A stretch of 34,621 bases of DNA, taken from positions 1 to 34,621 of the IMG/VR virus record IMGVR_UViG_3300020470_001125. The stretch is one strand, 5' to 3'. This document shows positions 1-8,900 of the stretch, in pieces. The DNA comes from a virus. The notes beneath the pieces are model-generated. The model made no database searches and was not told the origin of the DNA. It saw nothing but the letters and a program-made list of their open reading frames with translations. Position numbers and translations under genes: made by a program. Position 1 is the stretch's first letter. Each line of letters starts with the position of its first letter.

Positions 1-5
1 AACCT

Positions 6-224
6 ATGGTGGTTAGACCTCGTAGATTATTCACTCCAGAGTATGTAAAGGAGATGAAGATACTTATTAATGAAGTATTGGATGAGCGTGAGTATAAGAA
101 AAGAATGAAGGGTGAGTATGACGTTGGTGGATATGAACTACCTCCATCATATTTTGATTCAGAACACTTCAAACATTATGTTGGAGAAGAAGAACCACCT
201 TACGTATCTTGGGAACAACCATGA
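6..224 (+). CDS. Hypothetical protein, 5' end uncertain
   Basis: This 72-residue protein is rich in charged residues and has a Pro/Tyr-rich, acidic C-terminus ending in YVSWEQP. I do not recognise a family. The first visible ATG is 6 bases from the window edge, so the true start may lie outside. Its stop overlaps the ATG of the next gene in an ATGA arrangement, which points to translational coupling within a run of small same-strand genes. Confidence 0.6.
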   Translation: MVVRPRRLFTPEYVKEMKILINEVLDEREYKKRMKGEYDVGGYELPPSYFDSEHFKHYVGEEEPPYVSWEQP

Positions 225-397
225 AACAAGAAGTAATTGATGCTATTAAACAGTGGGAAAGTGAATACCTTACCATGAATAAGAACCTATCCAAGAGACA
301 GAAAGAAATTCTTGAGGGTGGTGAGATTAAATCTCATGAGGGTATGTTATTCGGTAGCATGTATGCTGACTGGAAGAAACAAAAAGGGTATGACTAA
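221..397 (+). CDS. Hypothetical small protein
   Basis: A 58-residue protein, mostly charged and predicted helical, with no family that I recognise. A TTG at 209 is in frame, but the ATG at 221 overlaps the preceding stop (ATGA) and begins a clean coding frame (MKQEVIDAIKQ), so I chose it. Its 3' end overlaps the next small gene by 8 bases. Confidence 0.6.
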   Translation: MKQEVIDAIKQWESEYLTMNKNLSKRQKEILEGGEIKSHEGMLFGSMYADWKKQKGYD

Positions 398-548
398 AAC
401 CATTAACGAACAGTTCTATGACTGGTTGTATACTTGTCCATGTAAGTTCAAGTACAACGATAAATGCACACATGGAAATAGTAAATGGATTGCTTACGAA
501 TTTAATTTAAACAAACCTCCTACACATAACAAAACAAATGACACTTGA
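390..548 (+). CDS. Hypothetical small Cys-containing protein
   Basis: A 52-residue protein starting MTKTINEQFYDWLY. It has Cys residues arranged TCPCKFKYNDKC, which could bind a metal, although no known zinc-ribbon spacing is clear. An in-frame ATG at 312 lies inside the previous gene, so the ATG at 390, 8 bases before the previous stop and just after AAAGGG, is preferred. The stop overlaps the start of the Nfu-like gene. Confidence 0.55.
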   Translation: MTKTINEQFYDWLYTCPCKFKYNDKCTHGNSKWIAYEFNLNKPPTHNKTNDT

Positions 549-849
549 AGGCACCATACATTGTTACATAGATGAGGAGGAAGTAGATTGTACAACTTGG
601 GAGAAGAAAGTGGAACTCAACGATTTAAATGTTAATAATGTTCTTGATGAGATCCGTCCCTACATAGAAGCAGACGGAGGATACCTAGAGTATGTGGCGA
701 TAGACTATACTAAAGATGGTCCTATTGTTATGATAAGATTGCTAGGTGCATGTGCTGGTTGCTCTATGAGTGCTGACACATTGAAACTAGGAATAGAAAG
801 ACTAGTTAAAGAAAAATTCCCTGAAGTTCAACAGGTTATATCAGTATGA
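538..849 (+). CDS. nfu: Nfu-type Fe-S cluster carrier (NifU C-terminal domain)
   Basis: This 103-residue protein matches the Nfu/NifU C-terminal domain, which holds a [4Fe-4S] cluster between two subunits and hands it to target enzymes. The domain spans about residues 28-103. It has the helix LDEIRPYIEADGGYLEY and the cluster-binding CAGC (Cys72, Cys75) in the context GACAGC. About 27 residues precede the domain and carry two extra Cys. It sits directly upstream of small genes and the purN-pyrE-purC run, so it may be expressed with them. One plausible recipient of clusters in that pathway is the host PurF, which can carry a [4Fe-4S] cluster, but that link is inference. Nfu-like genes are known in T4-like cyanophages. 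Confidence 0.88.
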   Translation: MTLEGTIHCYIDEEEVDCTTWEKKVELNDLNVNNVLDEIRPYIEADGGYLEYVAIDYTKDGPIVMIRLLGACAGCSMSADTLKLGIERLVKEKFPEVQQVISV

Positions 850-1013
850 AAATAACACAGAAGATTATTGATGACCTCACTGAGGCACTTGCTCATACCA
901 AGAAGGATGGTACTGAGAACTGGAAGGACGGTGATGAAATAGATGTGTGTCTTGGTGGCACCTTTGCTAATGATAAGTTCATTAGTTTAATCAATCGCTC
1001 TAAAGAGAAATGA
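846..1013 (+). CDS. Hypothetical small protein
   Basis: A 55-residue protein starting MKITQKIIDDLTEAL. It has an N-terminal amphipathic helix and a DGDEIDVCLGGTFANDKF segment. I do not recognise a family. It overlaps the Nfu-like gene by 4 bases (ATGA) and the purN start by 4 bases, so it is fully embedded in the same translational chain. Confidence 0.65.
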   Translation: MKITQKIIDDLTEALAHTKKDGTENWKDGDEIDVCLGGTFANDKFISLINRSKEK

Positions 1014-1537
1014 GAATAGGTGTCATGTGCTCTGGCAGTGGTACTAACTTTGAAAATATAGTTAAGAACTGTCCCGACCATGAGGTTGTGATGATGATTC
1101 ACAACAAGAAGAAGTGTGGTGCTATTGAACGAGCACATAGATTAGGTATACCATCTATTCGTATCGCACATAAAGATGAAGATCAAATGGTTCAAATGTT
1201 TCAAGCATGGAGAGTTGATCTTATAGTTCTTGCAGGATACATGAGACTGTTAACACCTAAATTAATTGAAGCATTTCCTAAACGTATAATTAATATACAC
1301 CCATCATTACTACCAAAGTTCAAGGGATTGAATGCTGTTCAACAAGCCCTAGATAGTGGGGATAAACAGACTGGTTGTACAGTACACTATGTTAATGAAG
1401 AGTTGGATGGTGGTGAGATAATTGATCAGTCTGTAGTGATGATTTGTCCTGGAGATACACCTGAAACATTACATCATCGTGTACAACAGGCAGAGCATCG
1501 TCTTTTACCTTTAGTTATTAATCAAATGATACTATGA
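1010..1537 (+). CDS. purN: Phosphoribosylglycinamide formyltransferase (PurN)
   Basis: The enzyme transfers a formyl group from 10-formyltetrahydrofolate to GAR, the third step of purine synthesis, in the cytoplasm. The 175-residue protein is slightly shorter than bacterial PurN (about 190-210). It shows the N-terminal phosphate-binding segment CSGSGTNF, the catalytic signature IINIHPSLLP with Asn95 and His97, and the catalytic Asp133 in ELDGGEII. These correspond to Asn106, His108 and Asp144 of E. coli PurN. The ATG overlaps the previous stop, and the 3' end overlaps pyrE by 4 bases. It is an auxiliary metabolic gene also reported from some cyanophages, and its active site looks intact. Confidence 0.95.
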   Translation: MRIGVMCSGSGTNFENIVKNCPDHEVVMMIHNKKKCGAIERAHRLGIPSIRIAHKDEDQMVQMFQAWRVDLIVLAGYMRLLTPKLIEAFPKRIINIHPSLLPKFKGLNAVQQALDSGDKQTGCTVHYVNEELDGGEIIDQSVVMICPGDTPETLHHRVQQAEHRLLPLVINQMIL

Positions 1538-2112
1538 CCAGTAATTTTTTCAGAACTACCTTGCTTAATCTATTGAAGGAGAGAGCATACAAGCGTGGAC
1601 ATTATACATTATCTTCTGGAAAAGAATCAGAGCATTATGTTAATTGTAAACCAGTAACACTATCATGTGAAGGTAACGCACTCCTATCACATCTAATGCT
1701 TAAGGAGATAGAACCTGAAGCAGTAGCAGTAGGTGGTCTAACATTAGGTGCTGACCCATTGGTATGTGGTATTGCACAGAAGGCATACTATAAAGGTAAC
1801 AAACATATAGATGCACTTATTATTCGTAAGAAAACTAAAGGATGGGGTACGAAAGAATTAATTGAGGGTAACAAACCACCTAAAGGATCAATTGTAACTG
1901 TCCTTGAGGATGTAACTACAACTGGTGGTAGTGCAATGACAGCAGTAAATGTGCTACGTGATGCAGGTTACATAGTTAATCGTGTTGTTGCTATTGTAGA
2001 TAGAATGGATGACCATAAGATATGGGAAGACAATAACATAGAATTCAGATCATTATATAAGTTAGAAGATATAACTTGTATGGAAACATTCGTTCCTGGA
2101 CTCCATGACTGA
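1534..2112 (+). CDS. pyrE: Orotate phosphoribosyltransferase (PyrE)
   Basis: PyrE joins orotate to PRPP to make OMP in pyrimidine synthesis. The 192-residue protein has the type I PRPP-binding motif VTVLEDVTTTGGSA at about residues 121-134. It also has the basic catalytic loop RKKTKGWG (about 98-105) and the substrate segment HYTLSSGKESEHY near the N-terminus, all typical of the family. Length is close to the bacterial norm (about 200). It overlaps purN by 4 bases (ATGA) and purC by 8, so one message probably carries both purine and pyrimidine steps. Confidence 0.94.
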   Translation: MTSNFFRTTLLNLLKERAYKRGHYTLSSGKESEHYVNCKPVTLSCEGNALLSHLMLKEIEPEAVAVGGLTLGADPLVCGIAQKAYYKGNKHIDALIIRKKTKGWGTKELIEGNKPPKGSIVTVLEDVTTTGGSAMTAVNVLRDAGYIVNRVVAIVDRMDDHKIWEDNNIEFRSLYKLEDITCMETFVPGLHD

Positions 2113-2803
2113 CACACAAATCTTTCAAGGTAAAGTAAAGACAGTGTTCAGTACTGCTGAACCTGATAAGATTCTCATACAGTATGAGGATAAAGTTACC
2201 GCAGGTAATGGTAGAAAGGTAGACTTCCCTGATGGTAAGGGTGAAGTATGTTGTCAGATATCTGAACTACTCTTCAAGAAGATGGAGGAAGCAGGAATCA
2301 AGACACATTATATTGATGCATATCCAAGAGCGATAATGTGTTGTAAGAAGTTAGACATCCTACCAGTAGAAGTTATTGTTAGAAACGTAGCAGCAGGTGG
2401 TATCTGTAGAGAGACTCCACTTCCAGAAGGTATGGAGTTTAAACCTCCTCTTGTAGAGTTTAATCTTAAGGATGATGACAAGAATGATCCACTCCTAACA
2501 CCTGATCGTGTGAGATTGATGGGCATTAATCCAGTTCCTTTAGCACAGAGTGCAATTAAAGTTAACTTCAACTTACAATCTCTGATGAGTGAGTGTGGTT
2601 TAGACTTAGTAGATTTTAAATTAGAGTACGGCTATGATGAACATGGCGACTTGATTCTTGCTGATGAATTAAGCCCAGATAACATGAGACTATGGAAGAA
2701 GGGTACTAAAGAAAAATTTGACAAGGATCTTTTCCGTAAAGATGAAGGAAATATCGTAGATGCATACAAGGAAGTGCTTGTCAAGTTAAGGCAGTTTACC
2801 TAG
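2105..2803 (+). CDS. purC: SAICAR synthetase (PurC)
   Basis: PurC condenses CAIR with aspartate, using ATP, to form SAICAR in purine synthesis. The 232-residue length matches the family (about 235). The N-terminal QGKVKTVFST is the ATP-binding beta-hairpin. EVIVRNVAAGGICR and the acidic substrate loop VEFNLKDDDKNDPLL follow at about 95-140, and ADELSPDNMRLW is the C-terminal signature. It ends the overlapping purN-pyrE-purC run. A late promoter box lies just 12 bases after its stop, marking the border with virion genes. Confidence 0.94.
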   Translation: MTDTQIFQGKVKTVFSTAEPDKILIQYEDKVTAGNGRKVDFPDGKGEVCCQISELLFKKMEEAGIKTHYIDAYPRAIMCCKKLDILPVEVIVRNVAAGGICRETPLPEGMEFKPPLVEFNLKDDDKNDPLLTPDRVRLMGINPVPLAQSAIKVNFNLQSLMSECGLDLVDFKLEYGYDEHGDLILADELSPDNMRLWKKGTKEKFDKDLFRKDEGNIVDAYKEVLVKLRQFT

Positions 2804-2814
2804 TGTCCTGCCTT

Positions 2815-2822
2815 TATAAATA
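2815..2822 (+). promoter_or_regulatory. T4-type late promoter box TATAAATA
   Basis: A perfect match to the T4 late consensus TATAAATA lies in the 53-base gap between purC and the next virion-like gene, 34 bases ahead of its ATG. T4-type late promoters consist of this single -10 element, read by phage gp55 with gp33 and the clamp. A gp33-like gene is in this window. Confidence 0.8.
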
Positions 2823-2856
2823 AATTCAGAGTAGTAATTGTGATCAAAATAAATCC

Positions 2857-3816
2857 ATGTCCCAATTAAATGTAGGAAAAGTTAATGTAACAGGGGATGG
2901 TGTTCAATATCCTCAGTATACTAACAGTAATAGACCAGCAGGTTCAACTGGACTTGTAATCTATAACACAGACGAAGCAAAACTGCAAGTCTATAATGGT
3001 AGTGCTTGGGAAAATATTGGTGCCTCATCTGGTGCTGGCGAAGTTGTTATCAGTGAAGGTAACAGGTCGCAGAGACCCAACGCTGGTCCTGACGGAGAAG
3101 ACCGTCGTAGAATTCTGAGGTACAACTCGGAAACGAGAACGCATGAGACATACTATCAGTTCTCTGACTCTGGATCTGGATCAAGAGATGGTTGGTATGC
3201 AATTGGTGGTTACCAAATGGTTTACCACATGTCAAACAGGACAGGTGCATGGAACTCATGGGATGCAAGATGGGGTACAACATATCACGGTGCAGACTAC
3301 TTCGGATACAAATATTACATTACTACTTCTGACCCCAACGGAAACGATAGGTTCTGGTTAAGATATTGGAGATCAGATAACAACTTATCAACTAATGGAT
3401 ACTACTTCTCAGGTGAGTGGTGGCACTCAAACGATGGTGGTAGAAGACAGAACTCACAAAACGACTCTTACTGGCCAATTACGGTTGTAAATGACAACTC
3501 TTACCGTATGCAGGCTAACGGTGAAGGAACCTATCAGGGTGAATTCTTCATGAGTAACACTCCTACTGGTACTCACGAAAGATGGAACTCATTCTGTAAT
3601 TACAACTACTGGTCTCAGCAGGAATGCGGAACTGGTTGGCAGGGATGTCAATGGAACGGTGCTACATTCTCTGGTACTGGTGTTCCCATATCAGGTATAA
3701 GAATTGGTCACCATGATGGTAACTCAGTTCGTGCAGTAAGTAGTGGTACTAATACTATCATTACAGTCTTCGGTGTCGCAGGATACGAAGCAAAAGAATG
3801 GTCTGGATCTTGGTAA
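2857..3816 (+). CDS. Tail fibre or adhesin-like virion protein
   Basis: A 319-residue protein driven by a perfect late box. The N-terminal part (about 12-55) resembles the short beta-rich segment seen in many phage fibres: NRPAGSTGLVIYNTDEAKL followed by QVYNGSAWENIG. The rest is very rich in Trp, Tyr, Asn, Ser and Gly with several Cys near 248-262, and ends in a hydrophobic beta-strand ITVFGVAGYEA. That composition suits an extracellular, carbohydrate-facing surface, so a host-recognition role is inferred. Codon use also shifts (more AAC and TAC) compared with its neighbours. I see no catalytic motif. Confidence 0.65.
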   Translation: MSQLNVGKVNVTGDGVQYPQYTNSNRPAGSTGLVIYNTDEAKLQVYNGSAWENIGASSGAGEVVISEGNRSQRPNAGPDGEDRRRILRYNSETRTHETYYQFSDSGSGSRDGWYAIGGYQMVYHMSNRTGAWNSWDARWGTTYHGADYFGYKYYITTSDPNGNDRFWLRYWRSDNNLSTNGYYFSGEWWHSNDGGRRQNSQNDSYWPITVVNDNSYRMQANGEGTYQGEFFMSNTPTGTHERWNSFCNYNYWSQQECGTGWQGCQWNGATFSGTGVPISGIRIGHHDGNSVRAVSSGTNTIITVFGVAGYEAKEWSGSW

Positions 3817-3834
3817 ACTTACGGAATTAAAACA

Positions 3835-4281
3835 ATGGCAGCAATTAGCACAAGCAAAAGAGAATACTATGAAAAACTATTTCCTCGTAAGGAAATGGTT
3901 GTTGGGTCAATGTCTGGTGATGGTGAGATGTCACAGACTGACTATGATTTCTGGTTAGCCGAGCAACCAGAACCTGAAGAGCATGCTCTTAGAGAGAATC
4001 AGGAGTTGTCTAAGGTATATTCCTTACGTCAACAGTTCTATCCTCGTGAAGAAGATCAAGTACATACAATCATCTCAGCATTTGAATACCTAAAATCAAA
4101 AGGTACTGATGTTGGACCAGATATGGATGCACTTCTTAAGACATTTGCAGATGTTAAGGCGAAGTTTCCTAAACCAGCTGGAACTGAAGACAAGTCTTAT
4201 CCTCAGACTACAAATCCAATAAACGATACAGCACTACAAGACACACCTGATATCAGCAAGGCAGATATTGCACTGTCCTAA
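3835..4281 (+). CDS. Hypothetical protein, possibly virion-associated
   Basis: A 148-residue soluble, acidic protein (MAAISTSKREYYEKLFPR). It has a central helical part (QQFYPREEDQVHTIISAFEYLKS cut into two helices) and a Pro/Thr-rich tail. I do not recognise a family. It begins 18 bases after the adhesin-like gene with no separate promoter, so it is probably co-transcribed and could be a fibre-associated or chaperone protein. Its stop codon forms part of the next late promoter box. Confidence 0.65.
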   Translation: MAAISTSKREYYEKLFPRKEMVVGSMSGDGEMSQTDYDFWLAEQPEPEEHALRENQELSKVYSLRQQFYPREEDQVHTIISAFEYLKSKGTDVGPDMDALLKTFADVKAKFPKPAGTEDKSYPQTTNPINDTALQDTPDISKADIALS

Positions 4282-4284
4282 ATA
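4277..4284 (+). promoter_or_regulatory. Late promoter box CCTAAATA overlapping a stop codon
   Basis: The TAAATA core is built on the TAA stop of the preceding gene and lies 19 bases before the ATG at 4304. It is less perfect than TATAAATA but matches the form that recurs at several gene borders in this window. Confidence 0.55.
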
Positions 4285-4303
4285 ATTTTGATGCGATTTT
4301 ATT

Positions 4304-4978
4304 ATGAACCTTGGAACTGTTCCACTGTTTACCACAAATTTAATTCAATACGAGAGACCTGATGAGCTAAACTTTAGCCCAGGTCTCGTTGAATATTTGT
4401 ACAAAGCAAGAATTAAAGTACCATACGAACCTGCCTTCTCTACAAGAGGTAATAACGCATGGCATTCCAAAGATAACTTACATGATCTAGACTTTGATTG
4501 GTCAAGAAAGTTAAGAGAGATGATCATGCAGGTATCAGGAGTATATTATACTGCTCTTACTAATGGTCAAGAGTTACCTGCTGGATTTGTACGTATAAAA
4601 TGTTGGGCATTAATTTTAGGACAATATTCATATTCCAACTATCATACACATCCTAACTCAGATATAAGTGGAGTGTATTGGGTTACTAAACCAGATCTAC
4701 CTGATTATGAAGGAAGATTCTGTGTACCTGATGTACGTGGTGGTGCTAATGGATCTCGTTTAGAAGGATCACAGATGCATTATCACATACCAGAACCAGG
4801 ATCAGGACTAGTATTCAGTTCATGGATGCCTCACTTTGTAGAACCACACTACCAAGAAGGTGATCGTATCAGTGTGTCTTGGAATCTTTTCATCAAGGAT
4901 CCACCAGACGATTACACAGGTCCAAGATCTATTTCACAAAATTCATGGAGAGATGAGGATGGAGAACACTGGGGTTGA
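4304..4978 (+). CDS. 2-oxoglutarate/Fe(II) oxygenase-like protein
   Basis: This 224-residue protein fits the double-stranded beta-helix oxygenases that T4-like cyanophages carry in several copies. The C-terminal half has the iron-ligand region YHTHPNSDISGVYWV (His114, His116, Asp120), then SSWMPHFVEPH (His177), and DRISVSWN (Arg188, the usual 2-oxoglutarate carboxylate ligand). The N-terminal 90 residues are less conserved. The substrate is unknown. Suggested roles for such enzymes are protein, nucleic acid or cell-surface hydroxylation. It overlaps the next oxygenase-like gene by 20 bases. Confidence 0.8.
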   Translation: MNLGTVPLFTTNLIQYERPDELNFSPGLVEYLYKARIKVPYEPAFSTRGNNAWHSKDNLHDLDFDWSRKLREMIMQVSGVYYTALTNGQELPAGFVRIKCWALILGQYSYSNYHTHPNSDISGVYWVTKPDLPDYEGRFCVPDVRGGANGSRLEGSQMHYHIPEPGSGLVFSSWMPHFVEPHYQEGDRISVSWNLFIKDPPDDYTGPRSISQNSWRDEDGEHWG

Positions 4979-5615
4979 ATGGACTCAACTATCTGATACA
5001 TTCGGATATTATACTGTAACTGTTGAAGGTATAGAAGAGTTTACTCCTAGACCATTTCCATCTGCACCAATTAATAATTGTTTTAAAGCATGGAAAGCAC
5101 CAGATGAATTAGAAAAGTTCATTGGTGACATAGTTGAAGAACTCATGCCAGAGAAAGAGAATATTGGTAGGAAGTGTTGGGGTAATTACTATGATAGAAT
5201 TAGACACAAATCATTTCAATTCAGTCATCTACCTCATATTGATGGCATGGGATGGGTTGGTAACCTATGGTTGACTGATCATCCTGAAGGTCAACGTGGT
5301 ACACAGTTCTATTCCTATAAAGATCAACACCTAGAGAATAAGTTTAGTTTTATGAAGGATGGTTTGAAACCATCTAGTAAGATTAAGGAAATGATTAGAA
5401 GACTACAGAGTACTGAAGAATTTTATTGGGAACAGTGGGACATAGGAGCAATAGAAGGGTATGGTTTCAAGTACGTTGGGACTGCACCATGCAAGAAGAA
5501 TACAATAACAGTATATAATTCTATGATGCCACACACTGCATACTGTGGACCAAAGGTGGACATCAGTTACAGTCAGCTAGTCAAGGTAGCGACTGGAGAA
5601 TATCATAACGAGTAG
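4959..5615 (+). CDS. Oxygenase-like protein, HxD subgroup (DUF6445-like)
   Basis: A 218-residue protein resembling the 2OG-type beta-helix proteins that bear an HxD pair. It shows HLPHIDGMGW (His93, Asp95), RGTQFY at about 113-118, and the late histidine in YNSMMPHTAY (His192). This spacing resembles the DUF6445 group, tentatively assigned. The frame is open from a GTG at 4860 deep inside the previous gene. I chose the ATG at 4959, which follows GGAGAG by 6 bases; the ATG at 4953 is also possible. It is coupled to the oxygenase-like gene upstream, and the function is unknown. Confidence 0.7.
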   Translation: MENTGVEWTQLSDTFGYYTVTVEGIEEFTPRPFPSAPINNCFKAWKAPDELEKFIGDIVEELMPEKENIGRKCWGNYYDRIRHKSFQFSHLPHIDGMGWVGNLWLTDHPEGQRGTQFYSYKDQHLENKFSFMKDGLKPSSKIKEMIRRLQSTEEFYWEQWDIGAIEGYGFKYVGTAPCKKNTITVYNSMMPHTAYCGPKVDISYSQLVKVATGEYHNE

Positions 5616-5661
5616 ACCCATATATTATTCAACTTTTAGTTTCAAAAAGTCGGTTCAAAAA

Positions 5662-5693
5662 ACGCGGGGTATTTTTTCGCGTGTAGGGTTTTT
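5662..5693 (+). terminator. Weak terminator-like hairpin
   Basis: ACGCG and CGCGT pair across an 11-base loop that includes six T. A further TTTTT follows seven bases after the stem. The stem is short and the U-tract is displaced, so termination is plausible but not assured. Confidence 0.35.
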
Positions 5694-5731
5694 GTAACAG
5701 CAATCTAAAATCATTATAAAAAAAGGGGCAT

Positions 5732-5759
5732 TTGTCAGCGTTTCCGTATAAAATAGTAT
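5732..5759 (+). promoter_or_regulatory. Sigma-70-like promoter TTGTCA-16-TAGTAT
   Basis: TTGTCA at 5732-5737 and TAGTAT at 5754-5759 are separated by 16 bases. Transcription would start about 12 bases before the ATG at 5778. Host-type promoters of this kind usually drive early genes in T4-like phages. Confidence 0.45.
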
Positions 5760-5777
5760 GGAACCCATCGCAGAACA

Positions 5778-5972
5778 ATGTCAGGAGATTATTTTACCCA
5801 CAATGATAGACAACCATGTATTTCAACTTATTCTACGTTGAAGTGGGAAATTACAGGTGAATTATCGGAATTTGATATGAACCGAATTCTTGCGTCTCTT
5901 AAGGAAAAGGATGTCACTCAAATGGGTCAATCTAATCCAGGGTGGAGAACCAATAGTCCTATGCAGGAATAA
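5778..5972 (+). CDS. Hypothetical small protein
   Basis: A 64-residue protein starting MSGDYFTHNDRQPC. It has a mixed alpha/beta-looking centre (STLKWEITGELSEFDMNRI) and a polar tail. No family recognised. It stands alone between a sigma-70-like promoter and the late box that overlaps its own stop codon, so it may be expressed early, separately from its neighbours. Confidence 0.6.
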   Translation: MSGDYFTHNDRQPCISTYSTLKWEITGELSEFDMNRILASLKEKDVTQMGQSNPGWRTNSPMQE

Positions 5973-5975
5973 ATA
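5968..5975 (+). promoter_or_regulatory. Late promoter box AATAAATA overlapping a stop codon
   Basis: The TAAATA core uses the TAA stop of the upstream gene and sits 20 bases before the GTG start of the 1096-residue virion protein at 5996. Confidence 0.65.
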
Positions 5976-5995
5976 CTTCTAAAGTGAAGTAGGAC

Positions 5996-8900
5996 GTGCC
6001 ATATCAACCTTTAGGAAGTTTCGGACCAACATGTGATCCTGCACAGCAGGTTGATGAAGTTTATGGCCCACCTGGTTCTGTAGGTAACCCTGCTACTCCT
6101 CAATATGAGCAGATTGGTATACCACAAGCATTTGTAGTAGAAAATCCAGCACCATATTCACCACTACCTACTGGTAATGCTGGTGATCCTGGTTATTTTG
6201 GTCCTTTATGTGATCCTTTAGTTGTGCAAGCACCTATGGGAGCGACTTTAACCGATCCAGCAGCAGAACGAAGAAGATGGCCACCTTTTCATGGTGACGA
6301 ACCAGAGTGGCCAAAGGATTTACCTAAAATACCGTTTTTTGACGGAAATTGGTGTAAGTGGGATCCTATAAAAAAGGAATATTACGATTGTGTTGGTAGA
6401 AACCGAGATCAGTACGGAGACCTAATAGACGATACTGACCCAAATTGCGTTGGAGACGATTGTTACAAATTTGTAGATAGACTGAATAATACCTATAAAA
6501 AGAATTTTCTTGGAGATCCTTATACTGGACCAGAATTTGATGAATTCTATTGTTTGGGATATTGGCCAGATGAGGAAATTGACCCAAGTATCTTTGAATT
6601 GACCACTCAGACAACTAATCTACAAATCGGATTAGCTGTAAATGAGAGTTTTGAGCATTTATTGTGTTCTAAGACATTATACAAAACTTGGCAAGCAGGG
6701 CGATATACTGGAAGTGACTATAATCAGTGGGCTAGAGATAATTTCGTCCATACGACCAATTATGATGCAAGACCAGGACAGTCAGAAACCTTCTATGTGC
6801 TTCATCCAGTAAGTCAGTCCAAATTAGGCACTCATCAGGTAAATTTCGGTGCTGATGATTCTGCCACAATGACTTGGAGTGGTAGAGAAGGTGAAAATAT
6901 CCCAGTTTTTACAAATAGTGGTAATTTCACTTCACCACCACAGACTGCATCTATCACTTTTACTGAACCAGGTTGGAAACGCTTTGAATTTACTATTTTT
7001 AACGGTTCTGGTAGTAATGCTTGGAATACTAATCCTGCTGGTCTAGGAGTTACTATTCCTACTTTAGATGGGTTCAATATGGCGACTTTTGCTATGTTTT
7101 ATCCAGGAGGTACTGGTAGACTTGGTAAAGACGTTAATGCTAAGATACTATGGACTGGTACTCAAAGATCTGGTGAGTTGGAATTAGAAGTTAACCATAA
7201 TAACCTATTTGCTGATCAGGGAACAGGTGATGCACCTCGTCAAATAGGTACAGTTTTAAAAAGATTTGTAGTTGAGAATGATTCTATTGCTATTACTGTA
7301 GGATCTAGGTTGGCAACAACTAATATTACGTCAAATGAAGGTGAAAACTATGACCAAGGTGATGCTGTTGTATGGATAGAGAATGTTGAGGTATTAAAAT
7401 CACCTCCATCATCATTTCACGGATTTGGTTCGTATATACTTGAATTACCTACAGGTAATGTATATGATGGTTCGGTTAATTATGCTCAATATGAAGCACT
7501 CAGTCCTACACCAGGAGCATGGGTTGATACTTGGATAGGTCAAAATATTTTAAAAGCATCTACAATGCCTACTGGTGGATATTTAAAATCCTATGGTAGT
7601 ATCATGTGTAATATCTTTGATTCTAATATTAACACTGTTGCTCAAAATTATGTCTTCCAGACTAAGACTAACCCATATACCTATGCAGTAACACATCCTC
7701 TATGGAGTGAATTTGCTAATAATCATATGTGTTGGGTTAACCCTGCCGTATGTACCCTACCTGCTGAATTGCAGACAATATACTACAGCATACAGTTCCC
7801 TGTTTCACAAGAATATGTTTGGGAAGTCTGTGGTGATGATGATGTTAAGTTCTTCTTAGATGGTATACAGATTGGTCCTGCTTCAGTAGGTTTTGCTACT
7901 CAAGGTGATACTGTATTCACTCAGTATGTCACTTCAGGTCCAAGAGTACTGATGGTTCAATGTACTAATACTAAGTGGAATGATACTACAGCATATCAGT
8001 GGGCGTATAATCCTGGTGGATGGGGATTTAAGATTAGTAGTACAGGTACTAATATTTCAAGTATTGATTCTGTAACCTTTGACAGTAATGGTAATCTAGT
8101 ATCTACTGGTAGTGGAAGTGCTAGTGTATCGTTGACTTTGACATGGAATGATAATCCTAATACTGCTGGTACTGCATTAGATAATGTACAGATAGGTAGT
8201 ACAACGTGGACTCAAACAGCAGGTGTACAGACTGGAACAGAAGGACATACTATTACAATAACTGGTGCTGGTACGACTAATGCAACATATACAGGAATTA
8301 CTGGTGGATTTACAGTAGAAGATAATGGTACGAGACTATGTTTAAAGGATAATGATGGTAGTGATTGTAATGCTAACTTTACTATTGATAGTATTACACC
8401 AATAGCATCTACTGGTACAGGTATACCTGAAGCATTTGAATTATTAAACATGTCAGGTGAATGGGAAGAGGTTGGATTTGAAGATCCTGTACAACGTGAG
8501 GATGATGGATCTGGTTGGGCAAATTTAGATCAGACTATTGAAGGTGATTATGGTATGATTGGTGGTAGTGGTAGTAATCTTGAATTGAATATGACTTTCC
8601 AACCTATTGCTGGTGGTAATGACACATATGATTCTTTGGTTGCTATTAACTCAATTAAGGTTGCTGGTACTGGGTATGAAGTAGGAGATATTCTTAATGT
8701 TTCTGGTCTAAGTCCAGGATATAGTTCTGTAGTTAGAATTGCTAAGGTTGGTGTTAATCTTGATAATGCTGCTGGTGAGATCTTTAACAGTCGTATGGGT
8801 GTTGGTCAAGCATTGTATAAGGAAGGTGAAGAGTCTACTATTAATGCTGGTCTTGCTGAGACCCAACCTTTATATGGTACTACTGGATTCTTAGAGGTTG

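Larger units (their letters stand above)
5616..5777. other. Gene-free gap with hairpins and a promoter
   Basis: This 162-base spacer holds no ORF. It has an AT-rich hairpin (ACTTTT at 5632-5637 with AAAAGT at 5645-5650), a GC hairpin followed by T-runs (ACGCG at 5662-5666 with CGCGT at 5678-5682), and then a sigma-70-like promoter ahead of the next small gene. It looks like a transcription boundary between the oxygenase-like pair and the following virion gene. Confidence 0.5.
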
